Shown here piece by piece: positions 46,405 to 58,153 of a DNA stretch of 64,000 bases (position 1 is the first letter of the stretch; the number at the start of each line of letters is the position of its first letter). The position numbers and the translations under genes are program-made. This stretch comes from Micrasema longulum (Eukaryota > Arthropoda > Insecta > Trichoptera > Brachycentridae): assembly GCA_022494885.1 (NCBI GenBank), contig JAGVSM010000932.1:1-64000 (forward strand). The letters are read 5' to 3'. The notes beneath the pieces were generated by a model. That model did no database searches and was not told where the DNA came from. It worked only from the letters and a program-made list of their open reading frames with translations.

Positions 46405-48101
46405 TGTTTATTGTTGCGGCATTACCCAACAAACAATGTATATTAGATCCGATGCCAACATGGCTTTTGAAAAAATGCATTAACATATTAGCTCCATTTT
46501 ACATCCATGGAGCGCAACATTGTTCCGAGAGCCATAAAAAAAGCAAATGTAACTACACTTTTAAAAAATTCACAACTAGATGTGGAAGATCTTTCCAGTT
46601 TTCGCTCTATTTCAAATCTTCCCATCGTATCAAAAATACTAGAAAAAATTGTTTCTCATAGGCTCGTTAACTATATCGAGCGGAATTTTTTATTTTCGGT
46701 AAGGCAATCGGCATACTGACGTTTTCATTCCACGGAGACGGGAGTGATAAGAGTACTGTCTGACATTATAACGGCGGTGGACTCTGGTAATATGGTGTTG
46801 ATGGCTCTTCTGGACATGAGTGCTGCATTCGATACTGTAGACCATAATATTTTGCTTGAACGTCTGGAGAAAACTTATGGTATCCGTGATCAGGCACATA
46901 TGTGGTTCAGTTCATATCTTAATAAAAGAGAATATGCAGTTGTGTTCCGGGGTAAAAGCTCAACCAACTTTCGGGTGTCTACAGAAGTGCCTCAAGGGTC
47001 AGTACTCGGACCACTTCTCTATCTCCTTTACACTAAAGATACAGAGAACATTATCAAAGAATGTGGATTGTAGTTGCACTGCTATGCAGATGATACGCAG
47101 ATTTATTTTTATTGCAAACCAGGCGAGAGAAGTGTGCTTGTCAATTTAATTGATGGATGCATCAAGAAAATAGGAAACTGGATGGCTGAAAACAGACTAA
47201 CATTAAACCCATCGAAAACTGAACAACTATGGGTGGCTTCAACCAGACGACAGAATTTGATCCAGGATACGGCCCCACTCAATGTAGGGAGTACCGCTTT
47301 ACCCACCGTTAAACTACTGGGAGTTTTACTCAATTCTCACCTTTCTCTTGACACTCAAATTGGTAGAACGATAAGTTCATGCTTCTACCAGCTGAGACAA
47401 ATTAAATGCATACGCAAAAATTTGCCGGTTGATGCCGCCCGTCAATTAATAAATGCGTTTGTAGTGTCTAGAGTCGATTATTGTAATGGTATCTATGCAG
47501 GTCTACCAATGAACAAATGACTCGCCTACAATCTGTATTGAATGCCGCAGCGAGACTTATTTTCGGAATCTCTAAGTTCAGTCATATCACTCCACTACTT
47601 CGGGAACTACCCTGGCTACGTTTTCCACAGAGGGTCGAATACAAACTCTGTTGGCTTATGTATAAGTCACTGCACAACTCGGCTCCGGAATATCTAAGGG
47701 AACTATGCATTCCGGATGAACTAGCTGACGGGCGTCTCACGCTTAGATCAGCTACGTCTACGGCGAGAGGAAAAGTTATTATACCTCTACGCAAACAGCG
47801 CACTAAATTTAGTGAACGCGCATTTGCGGTCGCAGGCCCTATGGCATGGAATGCTCTCCCAGCAGAGGTGTGAGGCTGTGAAAGTGAAGTGATGTTTCGG
47901 AAAAAACTTAAAACCACTTGTTCTCTAAATCATTTGAATAAATCCGTAGCACGTGACAACAAAATAAATTATTTTAATTAAATTACAAATTTAAAAGCTT
48001 CAATTAAATTAACTTAACAATAGAATTACCATGTAAAGCGCCCTTGAGGTATTTTATTACGAAAATGGCGCTTTATAAGTTATCCATAATAAATAAATAA
48101 A
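46405..48101 (+). mobile_element. CR1/L2-like LINE, 5'-truncated, 9-bp target duplication
   Basis: Flanked by TTTGAGGTT at 46396-46404 and 48102-48110. The RT reads in order: ANVTTLLKNSQLDVEDLSSF, RSISNLPIVSKILEKIVS, FHSTET, MALLDMSAAFDTVDHNILLE, EVPQGSVLGPLLYLLYTKD, CYADDTQIYF (catalytic YADD at about 47083-47094), NWMAENRLTLNPSKTEQLW, VKLLGVLLNSHLSLDTQI and a full C-terminus to WNALPAEV (47873). Two in-frame stops (TGA near 46718, TAG near 47072) and a one-base deletion near 47515 break the frame. It ends AATAAATAAAT. A near-identical partial copy lies at 58340-58997. Confidence 0.9.
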
Positions 48102-48391
48102 TTTGAGGTTATGTTTATATTTTAATATCTATTTCAACAAAACTGTATTTTGTGTAACCATACAAACTTTTCTGGGGTTTAAGGCATAAATGTCGTGATA
48201 TAAGTGTATGTATCGAAATAAATTTATTAAATCACACTAAGTTACCAATGTATTTATATTTTTTATACATAAAGAAATATCAGTTAAATGTATTTTCATA
48301 AAATATATTCAATGATGTATATTAATACCCGTTCTGCAGAAATTCAAGTATTGTGTATTGTAAGCCTGTCAATGACTCGGTATAAACTCCA

Positions 48392-50274
48392 TATCACTCT
48401 GTTTTTGCAAACATATCTCACTTCCTCTACATTTATACATCTTCTCACGTAAATGCAAATACAATTTAAACGTAGGTTAAGGATTGGAGCAAATAATGAA
48501 AAGAGAGGAATGACGAAATAATATTTTTTAACCAATAGAAAATTATGTCTAAAAGTGGACAGAAAAATCATATTTTACACAAGCAGTCGATAAGAGACGG
48601 CCACAGTTTTTTTTTGGAATTGAATACTTCCTGCACTATAACAAATAAAACAGTCAATTCATTTTCAATCAATTTATTAAAAAGGCAAACACCTCTAAGA
48701 TGACACGCCATCAAATTTAAAAAATATATATATATTCGTTATTCTTTCATTTTAATGCAATGATGTTAGAAAAAAATTATGTTAACGAACTGAAAAACAT
48801 ATTCTATAACACTGGGGTGGCCAACTCTCTTATAGTATTAGTATTAGTGGTAAGATGGCCATGGTAGTTAAGGTAAGATGACTACACAATATAGGACTTT
48901 TTTTTTACCTTTGCCCATTTTCTCTTTCATTTGCCTTTAGTCACATTGCTAAAATTTGTGTTTCCTTTATCGAATAGATTTTGATGCCATATGGGTGACA
49001 TTTTTTATTTTATTTTATTATTTTTTTTTTTTTATATGGGGAATCGTACCCAAGACTTTCTCGCACTTCTTACAAACGCGCTGACCACTGCACCATAAGG
49101 CTGACATACTGGTTTAGCATCTGAAACAACAAATATGTTATATGAGAGATACTGTATCTGTATGCAATTAAAAACCACGAATTACAGTATTAAATTCACC
49201 TAGAAAAAAGTTGGCCATCTCTCCTTAAATGTATAGGAAAGATCCCACCCAATAATTCTTGAAACGGGTTAAAAAATTTTAAATTATTATAAAATTTTAT
49301 AGTAGCTAAATTTATAGTCGAAATAACCTAGACCTAAAATATAATAAATAATATATTAACATACGTCAATAGCTACGTCACTTAAATAAATTTCAGCTCA
49401 TAAATAATTTTGACCATTATTAAATACTGAAATGCGAATTACTATTTTTTTCTTCGTTATCTACCGAATTCTATTGAAATTCTACCGATTTCTACACATT
49501 TCTTTTTTTCCATAGAACGATATTCAATACAAATAAAACGAACACATATTTTAATAAATTTATTATTTGTTTGGTCACTTAGGTTACCATCCGTTGATTG
49601 TTAAAAAACTGATTATCTATCGCAGAGATAATGTAGAACTTGATATATCGTATATAAGTATATAATGAATGATACTGTCTTTATTTGGACATATTGCTAG
49701 ACGTGAGCCAGACAATCTAGAAAAGGCAATAATGTCTGGCCGAGTTGAAGGTAGGAGAAGCCGGGGTAGAATCCCATATAGATGGACTGACCAAATAAAG
49801 GTGGCTACGGGGCTAAAATTTGATGAGTCAGTATGTCGGGCTGAGGACGTACTGGAGTGGAACAGACAAATCAGAAGTGTTCATGGTGATCACGATCCTC
49901 AGCATTGAGGGACTGACTTGGAAGAAGAATTTTAAAAAATATATATCTCTTTGCCTATCTTATGAGAAGAAATGTAAGGGGCTCACCGTTCATATAAAAA
50001 ATGATAGAAATGGCTTTTTTCCAGTAAATTATATATTTTTTATTTAAATTTAATTGAATCATTGTTTTAAGCAATTTGTTCAGTACTTCAGCAGTTAGCA
50101 GTTTTTATATTAAAAGAACTTTAAAATATGAATTATTAATTTATTTGGCAATTTTGTTAGACAACAAAGTTTGACTGATGATTGTAAAAATGACCAGGAC
50201 ATAGAGAGACAGAGAAGAGTTATCAGCGTCAGGGCCTCTATGCTGCAAGACGCTTCTACCTGCAAAAAAAACTA
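48392..50274. other. Central part of the long-armed unit
   Basis: Contains a short RTE-like 3' remnant (48395-48460, similar to 18240-18310) and a reversed tRNA-like SINE head at 49035-49107 (GGGGAATCGTACCCAAGAC). An RT C-terminal fragment at 49669-49908 (+) and a 30-aa RT-like scrap at 50165-50262 (+; DCKNDQDIERQRRVISVRAS) follow. The rest is AT-rich. No complete gene. Confidence 0.5.
49640..49908 (+). mobile_element. Non-LTR retrotransposon C-terminal fragment
   Basis: The 79-aa frame reads LFGHIARREPDNLEKAIMSG, VEGRRSRGRIPYRWTDQIKV. This is the W/F-GH..R....l.k....g...g.R.rGRp..RW.D.i motif that ends many RTE/R2-like LINE proteins. The polymerase domain is missing. Confidence 0.75.
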
Positions 50275-50795
50275 TTTATACCGATTCATTGACAGGCTTA
50301 CAATTGACAATACTTGAATTTATACAGAACGGGTGTACATCATTGAATATATTTTATGAAAATACATTCAGCTGATGTATCTTTATGCATAAAAGTAACT
50401 TAGTGTGATTTAGTTAAATTATTTCGCTACATACACTTTTATCAAAATATTTATGCCTTCAACCATTAAAGAGTTTGTATGGTTACGCAAAATACAGTAT
50501 TGTTGAAATAGAAATTAAAACATCAAAATAACCTTTAAGTAATAAAACAAGATTTACCTGTATTCTGGGATAATCTTGCTAGCCGGAATCAATATATTTC
50601 AGTCCTTTTGGTTTTCAATTGTTCATTTATCAAGCGTTTTCGGCTGTTCAGAACAACGGTCTTAGGCGAATTGGCGCTTTAATTTTGAACAACTGTCAAA
50701 TTTATTTTTGCCCCCTCCCCCTCCTCTCCGCCAGAATCTACGGATTTATTTTTCTGAATCTACCTATTTTAGCTTGATCCAGTCTGGCAACCCTG

Positions 50796-50910
50796 ATCCT
50801 CACAAAACCGTATTTTTTCTATGAATATCTCGTGTCAATTGTCAATTAGGTTCTGTCAAAAAATTGGAATTATTTGAGCTTTCTTACTTTGTTTATTTTG
50901 TTAAAATAAC
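50796..50910 (+). promoter_or_regulatory. Cdk5 5' flank (right part of the divergent promoter region)
   Basis: Only 115 bp separate the element tip from the Cdk5 ATG. No TATA box; the tract is AT-rich with TTGTCAATTGTCAATTAGG. The native Cdk5 promoter must either be this short, lie across the element, or use sequence of the right arm. Confidence 0.4.
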
Positions 50911-53900
50911 ATGCAAAAATATGAAAAGCTGGAAAAAATTGGTGAAGGTACATATGGTACTGTCTTTAAAGCCAAAAACAGAGAAACGCATGAGATAGTA
51001 GCGTTAAAAAGAGTAAGATTAGACGACGATGATGAAGGGGTGCCATCTTCTGCACTACGGGAGATATGCCTCCTGAAAGAACTTAAACATAAAAATATAG
51101 TAAGGCTCTACGATGTACTACATAGTGATAAAAAGCTCACACTGGTTTTTGAACATTGCGACCAAGATCTTAAGAAGTACTTTGATAGTTTAAATGGTGA
51201 AATCGATTTGGAAGTTGTCCAATCTTTTATGTACCAATTGTTAAGAGGTTTGGCCTTCTGTCATAGTCATAATGTCTTACATAGGGATCTTAAGCCTCAA
51301 AATTTACTTATTAATAAAAATGGAGAGTTAAAGTTAGCGGATTTTGGATTAGCGAGAGCTTTTGGCATACCTGTTAAGTGTTATTCGGCAGAAGTGGTGA
51401 CTCTGTGGTACCGCCCGCCGGATGTCCTGTTCGGGGCCAAGCTGTACACTACTAGTATAGATATGTGGTCAGCAGGGTGTATTTTCGCTGAGCTCGCTAA
51501 TGCGGGGCGACCCTTATTCCCGGGCTCTGATGTCGATGACCAATTAAAACGGATATTCAAGCTTTTAGGTATGAATATTTTTGATTATGCATTAATATGA
51601 ATTATTAACGGCCATAGCCAATTTGTACAAATTATACAATTTATGTACAATGTATATATAAGATACATATTAAGTTTATTAATCTTACATACCTATTATG
51701 ACGTACACGTAAGCACATTATGTATGTTGTATATGTTAGTCTAAGTAAATTGAATATTTGGTTCATTGGTTATTGTTGTAATGTTATTTATTTATATATT
51801 AACGCCTAAAGGGGTGTTACATTTTATATTAATAGTCTTATCTAATTATGTGCATTGATACACCATTTCAGCAAATCTTGATCATTTTTCATTGTAACTT
51901 TTGAAAAATGATTATTTTAGTAACAATTCCAACCATTCCATGAATACGTAACTTTATCAACTGATAAATGAGTCAAAACCCGCTCTGGACAGATTCATAT
52001 GACAAAAATTATAATATCAACCTAAATAAAAGACATGTGTGTATCAATTTTTAATGTTTTAAAAAATCTACTAAATCAGACGACCATGAGTCACAAATCT
52101 TGCTCCATTGCGATGAAATATCAAAATAAATATTCATATGAGTTGCAGAACCCGCTCCAACTCATACGTTTCTTGAGGAAAATATGTTTATTGTCATACA
52201 ATTGTTTTTTGTGATTGGCTCATGATTAGAAAAAGTCTTAAGAATGGGTTTTGTAACTCTACAACTTAAATGTTTTGTTAATTTATATTTTATAACATGT
52301 GCATATAGAAAATTTCACCAAATTATTTTTAAATGTCGCCGCCAAATAGTTATACCAGCCACTCTGCTAGGCTGTTTATTAAATGCCGGCATTCAATTAA
52401 ATGGTTAACGGACGCTTAGCCAAAATGTTGAAAGCATCGTTTAACGAAAAGGCTGAATGTCGCTTTAAAAAAATCATTTTTATATGGGAGTTGCATTATT
52501 TTTTACCTTGCTTATAATATACAAGGTTTATATTTTAAAAGAGGATTTTTCTTCAATTATATTACTTTAAATTTATCTAAACTGTTGGGATCAGGAATGA
52601 TATACTAAAGTGGGCCAATCAGGAACTTCTCAGTATTTGCTCATGTGGAGAGGAAACCTCTTAAAACTCTTTAGGAGAAGCCGGCCTGTTAACAGTTAGT
52701 AGTCAGCGGGCCTTCCGTTCCACTAGAAGAGTGATCGGCATTTTGTTCCCTACTTTGGTTTATTTTACCAATTGCCTGTAGCTCAATCACAAATAACTAT
52801 AAGGGTCCTGCTTCTAATTTTCCTTTTGGCAAAGCTGAGCGGGAAATCAGCGAAATCAGGGGCTGTCTTCTTGAGCGTAGCCTCCCGAGCCTTTTTGTCA
52901 GCCTTTTCGTTACCAAGGATTCTGCAGTGTCCCCTTATCCAGCCGATGTACACGTCCTGGTGTCTGCATCGTACATTCTGTATATCTGATCTGAGTTATT
53001 CCATGGACGCCAGATTTGCAATCTGTCAGGATCGTTATTTCCTTCCATCTGTTTGGTGGCTTCTTTAAAACATAGACCAGGGCTTCTTTTATCGCAAACA
53101 GTTCTGCCTGAAAAACGGAGCAGAAATCGCCAAGTTTCAACTTTCTCGATGGCAACTCTCTGACGCCATCGTAAGGTACGAAAGCTGCACCTGCTCTACC
53201 GTCCAAGAGACTGCCATCTGTGAAGATTCTCAACTCTTCCCACGCCGTCCCGGGCAGAACCTGATCATCGTAGTCGTGATCTATCGAATAGCGCTCCACT
53301 GGATGAGGAAGTGAAAAATAGTCTCCCACTCCCTGATAAAATCTGTCCTGCGGCAAGTCTTGCAAGGTGAGGTTCTTCTTCACCTCATATGCCTTTGCAA
53401 GCTCCCTGATCCTCAGATCGAGTGGCATGAATTATAGTGTTATTTTTTTTCTATATTTTTATTTTATTAATCTTTGTTTTTGATTTTTGTATAAAATTGT
53501 AAGATTCAATATGTCCATGTATTTGTAATTTTCTCAAACTGAACGGTTTGGGTAGGTAGGAAGAAATTGCCTTAAGGCAATATGTCCGCCTTTATATGTA
53601 TATATATATTGTATATGTATATAAAGTGTTAAGTAAATGAATCCACTCAAAACCTGTGCTGATACCAAGGAGATTGTTCTGTATCCCTTGCATGACCTGA
53701 TGGCTATTTGTCGTTAAATGGAGTTCAGTTTCTTCCGGTTAACTTTCTTATTGACTGCGTCCACCCACATGCTTGAGCCGTACGTGATCAGAGGCTCTAC
53801 AGCGCCTACGTATATTTGCTGCATAATCTCCGGCGACGCACTCCATGTAGGCTTGGGGGCTCTCACGAGTTTATTTGTAATGCCTGCAGCTTTTTAAAAG

Positions 53901-54943
53901 ATTTTTTAAAGCTTTTTTCAAAATTTTTGAAAATGGTGCAAAATATTGAAATAAATGGACACAGTCAGCAATAATTATATTACAAAACTGTGAAAATAAA
54001 TAAAATAACTGTAAAAGGGTGTTTTTAAAAAATAACACTGTCAACGTGTTTGGGCCAATTAAGGTTGTGATCTATGATAAGACCCAACACCTTAAAGTGG
54101 TCCACGTAATTCAACTGGACTCCATTCATGTGAATGGCTGGCTGGCGGTTCTTTCTTTTGGTTATAAACATCGCGTTGGTTTTGTCTTCGGCGAATTGGA
54201 GTTTGGCTTTAGAGCCCCTTGTGATAATCTACAGCGCATTGTTGAATGTCGTTTAGCCTCTTTATTTTTAATACAACAATGATAATTGTTTTACTTATTT
54301 CGTTATGTGAATTTAGGTTAGGTTAGGATAGGTTGGGTTAAGTTTAATGATAAAAAAAGGTTTTTTTTACTTAATTTAACCCAATCAATCCTACCCGGCG
54401 GCTTTTGATTCAGCCGTTTCCTAGGGCTAGCTTTTAACCAGCCGCACGTTGAACGCTGAGCTATATTAATTCATTGAATAAACATCCAAGCCCTTTCAGT
54501 TGAGTGGCTGATTTTGTGATTTAGCGGCGACATATACATAATTAAAACAGAAATTTCCTAATGCTTACGGATAAAAGTTATTAAAATAGTAGAACTAAGA
54601 AATGTTACGTTTTTTACTTAATAAACTGGTAACACGGAATTCTACTAATTGTCTACGGGTTAAATAAATAAACATACTTAAATTATTATAATAATTTATC
54701 TTAGGTACTCCGACAGAGGACACGTGGACAGGAATAACACAGTTACCGGACTACAAACCTTTCCCAATCTATCATCCCAGCATGAGTTTCTCTCAGGTGG
54801 TTCCCAAACTGTCCAGCCGAGGGAGAGATTTGCTGCAGCATCTCCTTGTGTGTAATCCCATTCATCGAATATCTGCGGAGGAGGCCATGTCTCACGCCTA
54901 CTTTATGGACTTAAATCCCACACTCAAGAATGACCGGTCTTAG
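50911..54943 (+). CDS. Cdk5: Cyclin-dependent kinase 5
   Basis: A proline-directed Ser/Thr kinase activated by p35-type partners, acting in neurons and at synapses (family knowledge). Exons 50911-51568 (ending TTTTAG|GTATGA) and 54705-54943 (after ATCTTAG) join in phase 1 and give 298 aa; human CDK5 has 292. Visible motifs are the glycine loop GEGTYG (11-16), VALK with K33, the Cdk5-type PSSALRE helix (45-51), HRDLKPQN with catalytic D126, DFG with D144, S159 in [14 protein letters not shown] (Ser instead of the T-loop Thr of other CDKs, diagnostic of CDK5), [17 protein letters not shown] and the C-terminal [13 protein letters not shown]. The first exon is almost identical to vertebrate CDK5 over its first 60 residues. 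The C-lobe end is slightly extended (NPTLKNDRS). The single intron (3.1 kb) contains a LINE and a telomere-like hairpin. The start is fixed by [13 protein letters not shown]. Confidence 0.97.
52570..53880 (-). mobile_element. LINE relic with RNase H domain (jockey/I/R1-like)
   Basis: Read on the minus strand, 53880-53643 gives [40 protein letters not shown] and [15 protein letters not shown] (RT thumb). 53428-52910 gives [17 protein letters not shown], then RNase H with [17 protein letters not shown] (first Asp), [12 protein letters not shown] (Glu) and [10 protein letters not shown] (second Asp). After a frameshift come [18 protein letters not shown] (last His/Asp region) and a LLTG-type C-terminus. 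The upstream polymerase is missing, and a 204-bp insertion splits the copy. Confidence 0.85.
53433..53636 (+). repeat. Retroposon tail family T, copy 2, with 6-bp target duplication
   Basis: Inserted into the LINE above. ATGAAT at 53427-53432 and 53637-53642 flanks it. The insert carries CTGAACGGTTTGGGTAGGTA, GAAATTGCCTTAAGGCAATA and a (TATA)n-rich tail, matching 4495-4630. Removing it and one ATGAAT restores the reading frame of the host LINE ([13 protein letters not shown]). Confidence 0.8.
54313..54396 (+). repeat. TTAGG tract with an inverted partner
   Basis: Three perfect TTAGG units (54313-54327) run into ATAGGTTGGGTTAAGTTTAA. The complement of that (TTAATTTAACCCAATCAATC, then CTACCC) lies at 54361-54396, so about 36 nt can pair around an A/T loop. 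Confidence 0.65.
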
Positions 54944-55275
54944 AACCTTTTGTATTTTTATAAGACTACCTTTGATATTTAGTTGATAAATACGAGTGAG
55001 AGTTATAGTTAGAATGCAGGAGAGTTAAAACAAAACCTAACCGGATTTAATATTTTAGCATTACAGTTTTAGACTGACCGGTTATTGTGCCATGTGAGCT
55101 GTCAAATCTCATAACCTAATAATTGTATTAAAGGAAAATGTTCAGAAAGGGCAAAAAACTTATTCAAGCGTTACATACATCTATCAAAAAACAATTTGAA
55201 ATGTTGAAAATCTTGCGTATATGTGGATGTCCAGGCTGAACCATTGAAAACCGTTTTGCATGTTTTAAAGTACTT

Positions 55276-55281
55276 AATAAA
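55276..55281 (+). terminator. Cdk5 polyadenylation signal (candidate)
   Basis: First canonical AATAAA after the stop codon, about 330 nt downstream. Confidence 0.45.
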
Positions 55282-55419
55282 TTATGTTTTATTTTTATTA
55301 TTGCATAAATGTTTTAAAACAATTTCATAATCTAGCATTTGTTTATTCATGCCTTTGAAATTTATACTTTTCCATTTGATCACTTGAGGCTAACAAACAA
55401 AAGTTTGTTTATTATCACC

Positions 55420-55600
55420 ATTCCCTATCCACGCCCAGTGGTGCATAGGGCATTACATCGATACTGCAATTGCAGCGTATCTGAATCATTTTTGTTAGAT
55501 AGAAAGTAAGGTGATTAATCTTACGCTTCAGGTGCCAGTCCAGAAACAATGAAATATTGCATTGTAGAACCAAGTTTGAAACCCATATTTCACATTCACC
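55420..55600 (-). repeat. SINE A, copy lacking the tRNA head
   Basis: CACCATTCCCTATCCACGCC, AGTGGTGCATAGGGCATTAC and ATCTTACGCTTCAGGTGCCA match the SINE A body and 3' end. The sequence ends before the B box. Confidence 0.7.
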
Positions 55601-56079
55601 CTGCACTATTTGACTGGTCAGGAATATTTATTATCAACTAGAATTTACAGGAGTTATTTATAAAAGCAATGGAAAAAAAAAACAACACCGAAACCTAGTA
55701 TGTCCCTGTAGCAACTTGATAACCCAGTAAGTTTTTTACTAAGTTTTGTTACTAAGTTTTAATTTGTTTATCGTGACATTCTAGCTTTTGAAGTTGTTAT
55801 TGAGGAATGAAGTGTTCTTTGCTAGATTTCAGGCAGTTAAATTGTCCCTTATACAAACTGACTTCACAAAAAATTTCAACAGCAATGTATCCTATATAAC
55901 CTACTAACTACGGAATATCAAAAACGTGGATTTTCAAAAATTTGTCCCTTATTCGATTTTGAAATTTGACAGCTGATGTGTTTTTTGCATTCTCATTCTT
56001 TGTCGATGTTTCAAAGCACATTGAAGCGTCCATTATCAGGGCTGATAAATCCTGATAAAGGACACTGATAAAACATCGG

Positions 56080-56260
56080 CAAAGTTTCTTACGCTAAGGT
56101 GCCAGGCTAAAGACTACGAAATATTGCAATGTAAAAATACCTTTTTAAATAGTAAGTTCATGTTAATATTCATTACAGAAATAAAATTAAAAAAGATACC
56201 TAATGTTAGCCATGTCGGGAATCAAACCCGAGACCACTTGAGATGACAGTACTCATTGTG
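56080..56260 (-). repeat. SINE A, copy with tRNA-like B box
   Basis: TTCTTACGCTAAGGTGCCAG, GACTACGAAATATTGCAATG and the reversed B box CATGTCGGGAATCAAACCCG match the SINE A at 19975-20234. The far end is missing. Confidence 0.7.
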
Positions 56261-58153
56261 CAAAATATTTTTTTTAAATGAATACTGGTTTTGACAAATG
56301 ATATCAGCCTATGATAGTATGAAACCTATAAATACCTTGAGAAACCTAGAAATCTTCATTCTGATGAATAAATATTTTTTATTTAAAAAAGTATCTATCA
56401 CAAAAATCTGCCAACCAAAAAATTTGCAACTTTCCTTCATTTTTCCAGACTATTTATAGTATATTAGTAAAAAATAAATGGATTCTTGAGTTAGGAGAAA
56501 AAAATATATCTACACTCTGAACATCTGTGGAGTAAGTGGCCTAGTTCTCCTGTATTTCCTTATTTTAGAAAATGCATCAATTTAGTTGAATATGGATTCT
56601 CTACTGCCAATACATGACATGTTTTTGTGGCAAATAATTTTGTGTGGTCAGCCTATATATTATAATACGTGCAAACCCATATAAACAGCCCTTTTTTCCT
56701 TGTATTTTCAATGTAGATATTATTATTTGTATAATTATTAGTAGTTGTGTCTTAATCTATCTCTACTTAAGTAGTAAAAATGTGTTAATAGGTTGTGTAG
56801 ACACTTGCCCCAGTAATAACAATACAAAAAAGATAAAACCTGAAACTCAGTTGTATTTCTGAACATTATCAATGTGATTTAACGATGGTATTAAACCAGT
56901 ACTGATTTAACTGGATTCCGTCACATATAATAGATAGTAGATAACTTTGAATACTTGGTTATGTAAAATGTTATCTTAACCGGGTGTCGCAATTTCAGAA
57001 TTTTTGAAGCACTGAAAATGGAACTGATTGCACTGAACAATTTTTTAAATTACATTATATTTTGATCAAGTAATTATTATAACTTTCTTAAACAATTTTT
57101 TTTGGTTATAACTTAATTTGAGGGACCTGATTTTTTTTCCGCAAATAAATTACTCAAAGTGACATCATAATATTATAGCAAATATCCTACATTGCCTGTA
57201 ATTTAAAAAAAAAAAAAATTGCCCCCAAAAAGTTGATTAATTGTAAATGAAAAAAAAAAAAAAAATTCTACTGAAAACAGTTTACTGCCTAAAAGAATGT
57301 TGATAATTTGCTTTTCATTAAAAAAAAAAAACATTATTCGCAGACAAACTTAGTTTTATTGGGATTGTGCAACTCTCAGGTCTACATAGTTCATATAAAA
57401 TAATAACTAACCTCAATTGTTATAATGAAAATAACCATTATTCTAATTGATAGATAATAAAAATAAATGGAGCTTCCAGCATGTTTTTATTGTTTCTACA
57501 TTTGTTTATTGTTTCTAGTTATCACTTAATTTCTAGACGTAAGTGTACAAATAAATTGGCAAATTTAGTTGTTAAAATAAGCAAATTGTAATTTTTACCC
57601 ATAAGAATTTTCTTCAAAATACTCATTTTTCCATTTTTGTTGTACTTTTTAAATATAAACCACTTATTCCTAAAATAAGCAATAAACTATTTTATGTGAT
57701 TGAAATTATAAGTAAATTGATTTATTATCTATTTTTATTATTATACAAATTATGAGTGAATTATAAAACGTACTGCAAGAAATCATAGAAAATAATATTT
57801 TGTAAAAATCGAAAAATAACCGAGCATCACAATGTCTATAGTCACTAGAAATAAAGAGTACCTACATTGTGAATAATAATGGATTTGGTTCAGAGATATA
57901 CAAAATTTATCTAGATGCTTAAAACAAAATTTGATCCTGAACATAAACTAATTTATTTTTTTATTCTTTCATCTTGCATCAAAAATTAGTTTTGTCTACT
58001 GAAATTTTAGACAAAACAGTGACTATAAAATTTGTCAAAAAGTCATTTGATATTCAATAAAAAGTGAGTTATCAACATTTTGTATCTCAATACTTCTGCT
58101 AATTCTTAATTATCATTATAAATTTACACAGAAATTAAGTATGAAAAAAAACA
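56261..58153. other. AT-rich intergenic sequence
   Basis: Long A-tracts near 57210, 57250 and 57320; no coding exon, SINE or inverted-repeat element recognised. Confidence 0.5.

Larger units (their letters stand above)
46108..50795. mobile_element. 4.7-kb unit with long inverted arms and hAT-like tips
   Basis: The outer tips are CAGGGTTGCCAGACTGGATC on the left and the exact reverse complement on the right (ending at 50795). Pairing continues inward: left 46108-46404 plus 48111-48391 matches right 50795-50275 reversed. Shared motifs are CGCTTGATAAATGAACAATT, AATATATTGATTCCGGCT, CTGTATTTTG-GTAACCATAC, ATTTTCATAAAATATATTCA and TTGTAAGCCTGTCAATGA. The left arm is broken by a LINE with its own target duplication. 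CAGGGTTGCCA is typical of hAT ends, but no 8-bp flank duplication is visible (TTGGTATT vs ATCCTCAC). The middle (48392-50274) has no transposase I recognise, only RT fragments. Confidence 0.75.
51569..54704 (+). other. Cdk5 intron
   Basis: 3.1 kb. 51780-51840 looks like a reversed LINE tail (TTATTTATTTATATATTAAC then GCCTAAAGGGGTGTTACA). 52570-53880 is a minus-strand LINE with a nested retroposon. 54313-54396 is a TTAGG-bearing hairpin. No additional exon: [10 protein letters not shown] joins conserved Cdk5 sequence. Confidence 0.6.

Noticed and set aside
47582..47917. 111-aa minus-strand open frame
   Set aside because: Antisense shadow of the LINE RT C-terminus.
53641..53880. Separate gene upstream of the RNase H frame
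   Set aside because: Its minus-strand translation is the RT thumb of the same LINE, separated only by the 204-bp insertion.
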